A stretch of DNA of 64,000 nt from UBA5069 sp964560495. GTDB taxonomy: Bacteria; Chloroflexota; Anaerolineae; Caldilineales; Caldilineaceae. Under the pieces are notes generated by a model. It saw nothing but the letters and a program-made list of their open reading frames with translations, was not told where the DNA came from and searched no databases. Every line of letters begins with the position of its first letter. Positions within the stretch are counted from its first letter, which is position 1. This document shows positions 59,401-64,000 of this stretch, piece by piece. Made by a program: the position numbers and the translations under genes. Where the stretch lies: positions 1 to 64,000 of the forward strand of contig CAZLMM010000028.1 of the NCBI GenBank assembly GCA_964560495.1. The letters run 5' to 3'.

Positions 59401-61521
59401 GCCGTAGGGAATGGCGTCCTCGCTGGCGTTGAGCCGATTGTTGGCCGGGTCGGTGAGGGAAAGGAGCACAGGCGCAGGCGCGTCGCCGCCGGTGATGATG
59501 GAAAGATGGGGCGAGCGGGAAACCACCTGCTCGGCGAACTCCGCCTGAAAAGCCAGCGGGCCACTGTTCTGCACAGCGGGCAGGAGCAGGCTGGCGAGCG
59601 CATCGAGAAAGGCCGCGCCGCGCCGCGAGGTGCGCAGCAGCCGGTCGAACGCGGCTTCGTCGGCGGGCGTCACCTCGCCGTCGGGCGCCAGGCGCGCCAG
59701 GTTGCCGCCGGTGAAGTCGAGGGCCAGGTCGCGCAGCACCGCGGCAAGCGGTTCGCCCAGGGAGATGCGCTGGCCGGCCACAGCCAGGTCGATGGTGCGC
59801 TGGTAAACGATCTCCTTGCGCATGGGCAGCAGACCGGGCGGCGTGAAGGGCGCGGTCGCCAGGGCATAGGCCTGCCCCAGCAGCGCAGTGGCGGCCGCAC
59901 GCAGTTCGGGCGGCAGGCTGTTCACTTCGTGGGGGAATTGGAGCGTGTTGGGCGAGAGAGGAATGCCCAACTCGCCCACGGCCAGGCGAAACTCGAACTT
60001 GCCTGGCACATCGGAATCGAGCGAGGTGGCGATCACCGAGCCGGTTTGCAACGAACGCAGGCGGAAGACAGCAGTGGCTGAATCGCCCGGCAGGATCGTC
60101 TCCACAGGAACGTTTTCGTCCGAGAGCAGCTCGGCGCCGCTGATGCTGCGCTTGAGCAAGTTGAGCGAGACGAAGTTGGCCGGCGTGTCGGAGATGTTGC
60201 TGACGGTGATGTAGAAATCATATTCCTCGCCGGTCGCCACTGTACGCGGATGATTGAAAGTGAGGGCGAATGTTGGGTCGCGCACCTCCAGCACGCCGAC
60301 GGCGCGGCCCTGCAACTGCACCGGTCCGCTTGGCAAGCCGTTGAGCGTGGCGGTGATCTTGACATCGACCGTGTGGATGCCCTGGCGGCGACCTTCAATC
60401 AGGAACTCGGAGTTGCCATCCTGGCCGGGCGCCAGCGTGGGGATGTCGTCGGCGGTGCCCAGCTTGCCGTCGGGGCCGGGCTGGGCGACGGGCTGAATCT
60501 TGCTCTGCTCCACCGGCGGCGCGCCGAGCCTGGCCATGCGCAGCGGGTCGTCGCCTGTGTTGGCAACGGTGTCCTTACCGCTGGGCAGGATGATCTCGGC
60601 CTGGACATTGCTGACCACCAGATTGGAGTAGCCGGGCGCGACATTGGAGACGAGCAGGAGCGCGCTGAAATATTGGTTGAGATAGGCGATGTTGCCGGGG
60701 AAGATCAGCACGCCGGGGATGGGCGGGATCAGCCGCGTCGCTTCGGGGTTGCACTCGGAAACGCATTCCAACGAAAAGCCCGACACGGACAGATTGGTCA
60801 GATTGAAGCCCGGCAGATTCATGAGCGGCTGGTCGGGTGGGCGCGGCGTGCCGATGCCGTTCGGCGGGCGCGGCACAAAGCCCGGGCGTTGCGATGGGCG
60901 GCTGGGCGTCCTGGGCAAGAGCATGGGGAAGCTGACGGGAATTTTCTGACCTTGCACGCCGATGGCGACGGTGAAATTGACCGCGCGGAAGTTGTCCTCG
61001 TCGAAGTAGATGCCCTTGTCGAGGATCTCCTGCGCAGTCAGTGGGCGCGTCGTCACCTGGGACGCCAGCACGCGGTCGATGACCTCGATGGTCACCGCAT
61101 CGGGGTTGCCTTGCAGGACGACGCGACCGTCGGCGACCAGGCGGATGTTCTCCAACACGTAAAGACCTTCCAGTGGCAGGGGCGGCAGATAGAGCAGTTG
61201 GTTGGGGACGCCGCTGACCTGGATCGGCGCGGCGAAGGCTGGCCCGCGCAACTGCGCGACGACGGCGCCCTGTTCGCTGCCGGCAAAGCTGGCCGGTTGG
61301 CCGTCAGGCGTGAGCAGCGGCGCGTTGATCGCGGTGACGGTGTTCTTGGGCACGACCTGATGGCTGGGGCCGGGTTGCAAGCGCAGGCCGTAGATCAGAA
61401 TCTGCTCGCGGTCGAGGGGCGTGGTCGGCGCGGGCGCCTGGCCGCGGGCAGGCTGGACGCCGGTCAAGATGACCAACACCAGCAACAAGAGCGATGCGAT
61501 TGCACTGCGCAGCCGTTTCAT
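47449..61521 (-). CDS. Giant secreted multidomain Ig-like/beta-helix protein (4,690 aa)
   Basis: A signal peptide (residues 1-28, ending QPARGQA) starts an extracellular protein of 4,690 residues. The first ~900 residues are beta-rich without a known family. About 920-2090 holds roughly a dozen carboxypeptidase-regulatory-like repeats (pattern G-V-DG-PV-GA-V-L...T-A-G-F-F). About 2090-2295 contains two Big_5-like domains (ISPADGSQNIPV). Nine Ig-like domains follow at about 2380-3320, a regulatory-like and Ig stretch to 3600, then a beta-helix from WDGGGNGTSWHD (about 3607) to about 4300. The tail ends in RIFLPVIM and finally RVYLPLVGR. No catalytic residues were seen. The protein is probably a surface or matrix adhesin, or a filamentous scaffold. 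The next annotated gene upstream ends 37 bp before its start. Confidence 0.85.
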   Translation of the reverse strand: MKRLRSAIASLLLLVLVILTGVQPARGQAPAPTTPLDREQILIYGLRLQPGPSHQVVPKNTVTAINAPLLTPDGQPASFAGSEQGAVVAQLRGPAFAAPIQVSGVPNQLLYLPPLPLEGLYVLENIRLVADGRVVLQGNPDAVTIEVIDRVLASQVTTRPLTAQEILDKGIYFDEDNFRAVNFTVAIGVQGQKIPVSFPMLLPRTPSRPSQRPGFVPRPPNGIGTPRPPDQPLMNLPGFNLTNLSVSGFSLECVSECNPEATRLIPPIPGVLIFPGNIAYLNQYFSALLLVSNVAPGYSNLVVSNVQAEIILPSGKDTVANTGDDPLRMARLGAPPVEQSKIQPVAQPGPDGKLGTADDIPTLAPGQDGNSEFLIEGRRQGIHTVDVKITATLNGLPSGPVQLQGRAVGVLEVRDPTFALTFNHPRTVATGEEYDFYITVSNISDTPANFVSLNLLKRSISGAELLSDENVPVETILPGDSATAVFRLRSLQTGSVIATSLDSDVPGKFEFRLAVGELGIPLSPNTLQFPHEVNSLPPELRAAATALLGQAYALATAPFTPPGLLPMRKEIVYQRTIDLAVAGQRISLGEPLAAVLRDLALDFTGGNLARLAPDGEVTPADEAAFDRLLRTSRRGAAFLDALASLLLPAVQNSGPLAFQAEFAEQVVSRSPHLSIITGGDAPAPVLLSLTDPANNRLNASEDAIPYGAHFNFAGVPSEMALLSTPQNGLHVVDLRGAATGKFDLGVVLPDGNGLRRLTYPQVNMTVGGRGRLLLDVGGVNDFILWLDLDGDGQFETQVTPTLNEPVAESGPQVISAWEMGSLDSFGRIMAVLFDEEVSPASAQSGALGDAITHYSVEANQPLGVALQPSGRVALLRLRDGLGPFIQRTATISEVADIHGNLMTPISVTAPISPTACNSGLIRCGGTVSGQVRKADGTPVPFAEIVFQQKIVVFDVLKWETITRKQADADGRYSFDFVSSWPSSFAGSDPASGASGKVLTQIRYAGQHLDVDIILPGTGTLVGRVLAADGVTPLPNAEIGVESLNRFGARFAATSDANGVFAIGGVPVGPLSIVAVHRPTASQLVAAGLIERDGEVVTQDLVLFPVNRPGLPPPGSVVGRVLRSDGVTPVAGAPVFTDKGGVTTSDDVGRYRIDGLQPGPVKVQSFDEQLFESASVNTTILSGKDVTANLLLFGGSGTVTGSVIDAAGQPVAGAQIYGGWQVVATGADGQFTLPDMPLGERDLAALVPGTQISARLKVNLTQPGESVAVQFRLPAYGVIAGRVTLADGVTPAANVDVILLGREGGGSYMTETDAAGAYRVENALAGIYRISSFLPSFSDANVIETRLVAHRQTVRADIRYRGKGRVIVRMFDDDGATPIAGQLLLSEVKVLKDQLIPSDNPECLPDITVGDVVIKMTPCKTIVTGFALIPTTRGGQTDAATGEATFTDVIVGDVRVEGANAFNGGAQGSGVVPAPGATAIISLTLKGTSQVSGTVYQPDGVTPVGADVTVEFNGKLKNVTVVTDENGQYWFPLVSAGDFSVTAQDPASGLSGQSRGSVDAGRSAVVNIRLLGKGSAAVQVKGTSGAAIANAPLQLVRSGFPAQTLAGLTDANGWFTFTDNVTEGSFSVRATNPDNGAKGSRSGRITAPGGFATVRITILDEAGVVNGRFVLPDGTPAVNAQIELRSSFEGREDFTSTDATGAFIFEGAPKAGFSLTGYDFVTNRTGKASGAITTDGQTVTVTITAQALGSVTGLVTAASDGSPVAGAEVTLKSAAFEMVTTSGLNGSYTFPSVPAGGFNLTANASGATGKASGNLVSESQVVTANIVVAVPPPTPVGRVEGFVRDAEGEIVAGAQVSLSYGKTQRNTTVDDNGFYFFDGVPLVAFTLLAKSPIPPDAGAATASLGYDGEALQVDLQLLGVGVIYGVVRSGGGAPVGFAEVKLTRQGQSPVPYKAQTFADASGHFTFTKVLAGNLSLSAKQPATSLGGSTSSALAAGETANVTITLQAAGTIIGRVVRQDGVTPAENMTLDLTSGNKHRYDLTDASGFFTFTDIALGSYTLLVNDALGEGTANRSASLSNLGEMLNLGDIVLDEASPQVVAISPADGSQNIPVTQTIMIDFSEPVKASTVNSTNIVVTTGATQIAGLLALDATGARALFTPTLPLPSFGQVTVKVKTGVTDLVGKPLSAERVASFTTRDIIPPSIISLSPAPDATNVALESVVRVTFGEPIDLAQFAGPVISLSRNGAGVSGQIAWINADTVVIFTPDSPLLANQSYSVTVQPASDLSGNQQPDATSYTFDSLDVQIPLITSLIAQPGTTVLEGQSATVEASVDAPDVAFVEFFVNGQLVRTDTAAPYGFVYQAPTSGNQAVTVAARATDNAGNVSPDVTLMLNVQSDLPPVATILSPANGAGVAAGGKLTVTAQVQDDVGVAQVVAQATGAMTTSNSTSVAPAAQDKVVTLILDVAPAAPLGGAITLKAGAVDTRGQSGASPALTLFVTGDAAKPSVQIASPANNALVAPGSIVSVVVNASDNHGLASVSLNASGAATLAETRFISPTQTAVSATFSLTIPANAAANQTVAVIAQSHDTSGNTATAAQITLKIADVLLPSVSVQASGGVTTVVQGDTVSLTVAASDNVNINRMGYRASGALITSSSKAVSPPKTPTSSDFALSVPAATAPGGVIVVTGVATDTANNVGASAPLSLTVLADGPPAVSILAPITGSAVAVGQPLTVTLSVADDLGVTQVRLDSSGALSTTQTALIIPAKRTHTAHFVVNVPANIAPGTPLILTAQASDTRGQLSAVAVVVVSVGDLTPPLVRFVSPANNGFVQPGSVVNVALVASDPSLVAQVEMTASGVVTLSQSSVISPARTPVTITLPITIPAAPANALITVQGRAADSLGNVSPIAVLTLRVADVTPPAVTLTGSANAVVPGNSITLTVSVTDDVGLTGLGYAAEGALVTSASQPIAGAPASASTSFVLNAPASLAAGDSITVTGAATDTTGNRGASGALTVAVLEDQPPQVAIVSPADGAVVGVGQVAQISVQAADDVGVSHVHLSSSGAVTASLDAPLTPAQKNAVVQFALPIPADAPLGGTIQVQIDAVDSRGQSSGAATLALLVADLTPPSVQIVSPPPNSFVEPGQAVSVVVAAQDNLAVAQVALATSGSLTTNETRSIQPPTSPVTATFVVTVPSAATGNDLIFVTAQSADPSANASQPVSITLRVADVLAPQVNVTVTPAFTQVVRGGSVTVTVNAGDEVALGAIGFTASGAVSAAGSKPVNPPAATGSAAFVVSTPATASVGSTIAISAIATDTSNNQGFSAPLVLTLVEPGARVVGVVTNVQNQVVAGAQVTVTAVNGVFATTTDANGRYAVGVAQPGPVTVQAVDPATSQNGRVDGVVGAYDVQVTLDVQVSGLPLVAITSPAANAVLARGEMIPFSASASDDLGVVSVEFWVNGGLLFVDESAPYGLDYLVPGDATALTFSAFANDVEGNRVQATDVLANAVDDPLTTVSGQAVNTLGAPVAGAVVKVIYTTSNTQHPLTTTTNISGVFSLPGVSTIAGPLRADVVGDASGATVKGSSSAAQPVRGGVTNLGVVLLRANVCWDGGGNGTSWHDAANWCQDTLPGPIDDVVISAATNPTIVHSQGDDVIQSLLSDEALTLSGGSLRVAGTAQVNGSFNLQGGTLISATVQPGSGGQGVTVQGTASIMRGVTMNANLSLAVNGQNVALKVRDGLTLNSTATLGRSGDCETGRLDFEGTQTLGGAGTVLFVDRHNTACNDSRFTGLRVVNAGTTLTIGPNITVRGGEGFIGYSGEIGGSSDVGVVFQGTLKSDIGDAEVLLQGQHWRNEGGRIVASVGGVYITGASIDNSGQTLSVTGGGFIRLNGSAIVGGVVSGTTASRLTFINSNTLDGVDLTSLNLTLGQNGVASSWVAVRNGLTLNGTATLGISGDCEWGRFDFDGSQALSGAGTVVFVDRHNTSCNDSRFAGLRVATAGTTLTIGPNITVRGGEGFIGYSGEIGGSSDVGVVFQGTLKSDIGDAEVLLQGQHWRNEGGRIVASVGGVYITGASIDNSGQTLSVTGGGFIRLNGSAIVGGVVSGTTASRLTFINSNTLDGVDLTSLNLTLGQNGVASSWVAVRNGLTLNGTATLGISGDCEWGRFDFDGSQTLGGGGTIAFVDRHNTACNDSRDAGLRVVTAGTTLTIGPNITVRGGEGFVGYSSKIGGSEAFVLVNQGRITASGSGSEVIVRGATLVNDGVIEMGSAGFVTAQGALTNNGLLDTGAANPGTLSLTGSYTQTLTGQLRVDIRGAAAGTQFGRLVVSGKAVLDGVLNATRSTNYLPTVGATFRVVSSGSRAGEFSAVIGTEIDETRHFSPTYDATGSVLRVLAGPAAAPGSTPTLGAAQPIDCQGALVATANAADATNQFFTNLLRVNGEPFPCLEMVNVAAQEQQLAFGPVTLSGVQVTRKLYAAADGRLVRSLELLTNPSDTAQVITVTVEGYLASAAATRLVIDPLTQATGYAVVDGDLFGPTQLPVLAQVFAGLGASAPPAAEFSNGSGEFVYRWVAITLQPGQSAALLHFTAQAAPGDVAGATAHAQALSRLEDADALAQMNAQERAWVVNFAMTAEEATPEGTPPVTTPETPNDSNAPGRIFLPVIMRDEASLQTAPSASSEAPPAQTAGEQRVYLPLVGR
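49057..50150 (-). repeat. Near-identical 609-bp tandem duplication inside the giant gene
   Basis: Sequence from about 49057 to 49541 recurs, identical as far as I can follow, at about 49666-50150, exactly 609 bp (203 codons) away. Divergence begins just outside on both sides, and a third, more diverged unit flanks it. The period keeps the reading frame and corresponds to one beta-helix repeat block. Confidence 0.88.
51560..54380 (-). repeat. Array of nine Ig-like repeats in three A-B-C triads
   Basis: Nine domains of about 100 residues form three triads with a period near 930 bp. Type A starts PPxVxIxSP and ends DSRGQS, type B starts SPANNxFVxPG, and type C has VVxGxxVxxTV and ATDTxxNxG. Type A begins near 54340, 53400 and 52475. 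All nine share an inner SGAL...P...FxLxxPA motif. Confidence 0.8.
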
Positions 61522-61558
61522 TATTTCACCTAGGATTGCTATCTGCTCGCGATGACAT

Positions 61559-62188
61559 TCAGAATTCGTCGTCTTCGTCCTCAGGCTGAATGTCCAGTTT
61601 CACCAGTTCTTGCCAGACGGACATCGTTTCAGAATCAGCGCCCAGAGAATTGAGATGATCCGCCACGGCGCCGGACATTTGCTTGAGTTCAGGAAACGTA
61701 AGCAGCAACATAGCCAGGTCGCGCCAATCGGTGCCTGACTTGGGTTTGCCGCGGCGTTGGCGGTAGCCAATGACCTTGCTGGCGATCAGCTCAACCGGAG
61801 CAATGATCAACACGCCTTCGATCCGGAGAGCGGAGGGCATCTTGTCCACCGGTCTCAGATCGACCAAATGGCGATTCCCGCTCTTTTGCACCTGGTAGAG
61901 CCGATAGCCGCGGCCATCGCTGACTTCGCGTACACGCACCGCAATTTGGAAACGCTGGCTCAGATAGGTTCGCAGGTCTTGAGCAAGCCCTTCTGCCCGT
62001 ATTGACAATAAGTCGATGTCCTGCGTCATGCGCGGCTCGGCCACATAAGCATTGACAGCCTGCGCGCCAAAGAGCACAACATCATCACGACCACGGACAT
62101 ATTCCAGCACGGCCTCGTGAATGATCGCCAAGGGCAGTGATTCGTGCATTGCGTACTCCCGAAACGTCAAAACGCCAGCGTTAAGCAT
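61559..62188 (-). CDS. Nucleotidyltransferase-fold protein (AbiEii/DUF6036-like)
   Basis: The ~209-residue protein has a nucleotidyltransferase core: VVLFGAQAVNAYVAEPRMT followed by QDIDLLS, near residues 38-63. The GAQAVN-x-QDID pattern matches minimal nucleotidyltransferases and AbiEii-type toxins. A conserved KVIGYRQRRGKPKSGTDWRD stretch follows. The gene is read with the methyltransferase gene upstream, overlapping it by 8 bp when started at 62188 (AAGGAA upstream); ATG 62149 with GGGAG is an alternative. It may be a toxin-like passenger of the restriction locus, but no antitoxin is visible. Confidence 0.68.
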   Translation of the reverse strand: MLNAGVLTFREYAMHESLPLAIIHEAVLEYVRGRDDVVLFGAQAVNAYVAEPRMTQDIDLLSIRAEGLAQDLRTYLSQRFQIAVRVREVSDGRGYRLYQVQKSGNRHLVDLRPVDKMPSALRIEGVLIIAPVELIASKVIGYRQRRGKPKSGTDWRDLAMLLLTFPELKQMSGAVADHLNSLGADSETMSVWQELVKLDIQPEDEDDEF

Positions 62189-63227
62189 GGATGATTTCCT
62201 TACCTGCGTGAGCGAACAACCATTGCTGATGCACCCCATCATCGGTCAATGGACGATTGGCTTCATCGCCTGAGACTGGCTCTTTCAGCAAGCCATTGAA
62301 CATATCAGGCCTCAGTCGTTCCAGAGCGATTTGCACGCACTTCTCATCATTGTCGAACCCCACGTAATGCCTTCCCAAACTCCTGGCTGCCAAAAGCGTC
62401 GAGCCGCTGCCACAAAAGGGATCGAGAACGATCTGTCCTTGCAGGGTGGTCAGCTCAATGAGAGCTTTGAGAAGTCGTAGCGGTTTCTGAGTGATATGTC
62501 GTCCACTTTCTTGTGGGGCGAAACCAGATCGCACAACGTTATCAGGCGCTTGTTCATAGCGGGCAAAGGCGCTTTCATTATATGCGCCAACGCCGTGCGT
62601 CAACACGTTGTCGGCAATGGTCGCACCGATAGGATATGGTTTGACAAACCACAGGATCGGCTCAAAAGTAGGTCGCAGATTGCCAACGCGCCAACCCTGC
62701 CATCGTTCAGCATTGGCGTGATCGCCGCGCCGTTCAAAGACGACGCTGATCCGCTGCGCCCGGTGCGGTGCGCTTTCTCTCAACCAAGCAATCGAATCCT
62801 TGAAGGTGAATCCTGCATCTTCAAACGCCACAATGCACCGATGAGCAAGACGACGACCAGCAAAGACCAGAGCTGATCCGCCCGGCTTCAGCACGCGCAG
62901 CCACTCCCCGGCAAACGAAGCGCACCACCGCTGATACTCAACCGGAATCTGCCGGTCGGCTTCCGACCAGCCATTCAACGGCTTCCCCCGGCGCTTGAAA
63001 ACCGCGCCGGCTTTGAGCTGCGCAGGGCTTGCGCCGAGCAACGCAGAATTCGTGTTGTTGTGGAGCACATCCCATTCTTCTACGCCAATCCCGTAGGGAA
63101 TATCGCTCAAGATCAGATGCACGCTGGCTTCAGCGAGGTTCCTGACAGCTTCGATGCCGTTGGTGCAACTGATGGAATCCAGATAATATGTCTCATTCAC
63201 AGTGCTATGTCCCCAGAAGGTCGCCAT
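62181..63227 (-). CDS. DNA methyltransferase, beta class (HindIII-like system)
   Basis: The 348-residue enzyme has the catalytic motif IV as SDIPYGI near residue 43 and the AdoMet motif I as DPFCGSGSTLLAAR near 285. Motif IV before motif I is the order of beta-class N6-adenine or N4-cytosine methyltransferases. KPLRLLKALIELTT and HYVGFDND also match. The DxPY core is DIPY. It starts 23 bp inside the end of the endonuclease gene, so both are produced together and the methylase protects the host site. ATG 63227 was used because TTG 63233 is only six bases further. Recognition of AAGCTT is inferred from the partner. Confidence 0.9.
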   Translation of the reverse strand: MATFWGHSTVNETYYLDSISCTNGIEAVRNLAEASVHLILSDIPYGIGVEEWDVLHNNTNSALLGASPAQLKAGAVFKRRGKPLNGWSEADRQIPVEYQRWCASFAGEWLRVLKPGGSALVFAGRRLAHRCIVAFEDAGFTFKDSIAWLRESAPHRAQRISVVFERRGDHANAERWQGWRVGNLRPTFEPILWFVKPYPIGATIADNVLTHGVGAYNESAFARYEQAPDNVVRSGFAPQESGRHITQKPLRLLKALIELTTLQGQIVLDPFCGSGSTLLAARSLGRHYVGFDNDEKCVQIALERLRPDMFNGLLKEPVSGDEANRPLTDDGVHQQWLFAHAGKEIIHA

Positions 63228-64000
63228 GCTCAATGCGTTCTACTTGCCGAATCCGTGAATCGATGCCGGCCAATTTCAGCAATTCCTCAAGAGCTTGTTG
63301 ATGCGAGAGACCCAGTATTCGATTCCTTTCCGTTCGCAGATACCGCAGTGATTCCTGTTTTGCGGCGTTGAGAGCCTCGATTGAGACGACCTTTTCTCTA
63401 TGCCAGAGAGCATCATGTGTTCCTAACGCATTGATAAGTTGCTGATTGATGCCCATCCAGTAATCGACGGCGCTCTTACTTGGGTGAAGAAACGCGATAC
63501 ACTTCAATATGTCATGAAGACCTGTCTCGGCGTGTTTGATTTCCTCGTGCTCAGCCAAGCAAACAAGGGCAGCGAGGTGAGAATAGCTCAAGATACAAAC
63601 ATTGCGAACAATTGCCTGTTGGTAGATCTGACTGGTTCGCGTTGGCAACTGGTAGATAGGGCAAACAAGGAGTGCATAGTCCAATCCTGAGCGCCAATGA
63701 TCCATTGCTTGAATCTTGAAGTCCTTCTGATTTTTGGCAGTACGACTCAAACGGAATGCCTTTGCGTCTACGACGAGTGAAAAGTCCTTGGCTCTCGCCT
63801 GAACATCTGCAGAATCCCCGCGTGCATCGACCACAACAGATTGCAGACCGATAGTCTTCAGCGACTCACTCACCACCACATCTGTGTATTTCGAGTATAG
63901 CTTTTCCTCTGACGAGTCGCGCGCATACTGCTCTGGTATGGCGCCACAAAAACGCAAGTGATCGACGATTGCCGCCCGCCCATCTGAGGCAATCTCAGAG
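63205..64000 (-). CDS. HindIII-family type II restriction endonuclease (5' end outside window)
   Basis: The frame is open to the window edge and its first visible residues read ...IVDHLRFCGAIPEQ, which align with the region before the catalytic domain of R.HindIII. The stretch DAKAFRLSRTAKNQKDFK differs at one position from DAKSFRLSRTAKNQKDFK of R.HindIII as I recall it. It includes the catalytic Asp and Lys of the DxK site; SSEEKLYSK, DYALLVCPIYQLPT and SQIYQQ also correspond. About 264 of an expected ~300 residues are present, so roughly 40 N-terminal residues are missing. It should cut AAGCTT or a close relative. The methyltransferase gene overlaps its end. Confidence 0.9.
   Translation of the reverse strand, partial: SEIASDGRAAIVDHLRFCGAIPEQYARDSSEEKLYSKYTDVVVSESLKTIGLQSVVVDARGDSADVQARAKDFSLVVDAKAFRLSRTAKNQKDFKIQAMDHWRSGLDYALLVCPIYQLPTRTSQIYQQAIVRNVCILSYSHLAALVCLAEHEEIKHAETGLHDILKCIAFLHPSKSAVDYWMGINQQLINALGTHDALWHREKVVSIEALNAAKQESLRYLRTERNRILGLSHQQALEELLKLAGIDSRIRQVERIEHGDLLGT

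Overview
The window is about 60% GC with densely packed genes in operon-like runs. It most resembles a Chloroflexota (Anaerolineae/Caldilineae-like) genome. The reasons are a mevalonate kinase, many zinc-ribbon proteins linked to FHA, VWA, kinase and phosphatase domains, a giant secreted Ig/beta-helix protein ending in a YLPLVxR-type tail, and several families of short palindromic repeats. The lineage is inferred from gene content; no rRNA, tRNA or CRISPR array was seen.

Region 1 (1-22.4 kb) is mainly metabolism. It holds mevalonate kinase and an ornithine cyclodeaminase-family reductase on the minus strand, then a CapA-like lipoprotein, an orphan AMMECR1 protein and a sugar-nucleotide epimerase in a tight plus-strand run. 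A STAND-like ATPase, a PucC/BCD-type MFS transporter, a small alpha-beta protein overlapping a caspase-fold-like protein, glycogen synthase and a molybdopterin oxidoreductase follow. Next come malate synthase and acetyl-CoA synthetase (acetate assimilation), glucose-6-phosphate isomerase, ATP-type PEP carboxykinase and phosphoserine phosphatase. Together these suggest growth on acetate or other C2 carbon with gluconeogenesis and glycogen storage.

Region 2 (22.4-46.4 kb) is the most distinctive part. A 16-gene minus-strand block, followed by a smaller mixed-strand group, encodes zinc-ribbon proteins joined to a Ser/Thr kinase, a PP2C phosphatase, FHA readers, a trypsin-like protease, an M48 protease and a DA1-like metallopeptidase. 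Two paralogous VWA proteins, a divergent sigma factor with a probable anti-sigma partner, a DUF58 protein and a transglutaminase/DUF3488 protein complete the block. PHP and PrsW-family genes follow. I read this as one envelope-linked phospho-signalling and proteolysis system related in logic to TerY-P and MoxR/VWA/DUF58 modules but built on zinc ribbons. No MoxR ATPase is visible.

Region 3 (46.4-61.5 kb) starts with IS630 and XRE gene remnants. It then holds one gene of 4,690 codons for a secreted protein. Its parts, in order, are an N-terminal beta region, many carboxypeptidase-regulatory-like repeats, Big_5-like domains, nine Ig-like domains in three A-B-C triads, a beta-helix with a near-identical 609-bp duplication, and the short C-terminal tail.

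Region 4 (61.5-64 kb) is a type II restriction-modification locus. It has a clear R.HindIII-family endonuclease (its 5' end lies beyond the window), an overlapping beta-class DNA methyltransferase and a nucleotidyltransferase-fold gene.

Non-coding structure includes two dispersed hairpin elements present twice each (one with a compensatory base-pair change), a REPIN-like palindrome pair plus single relatives, a MITE-like element and two clear hairpin terminators.
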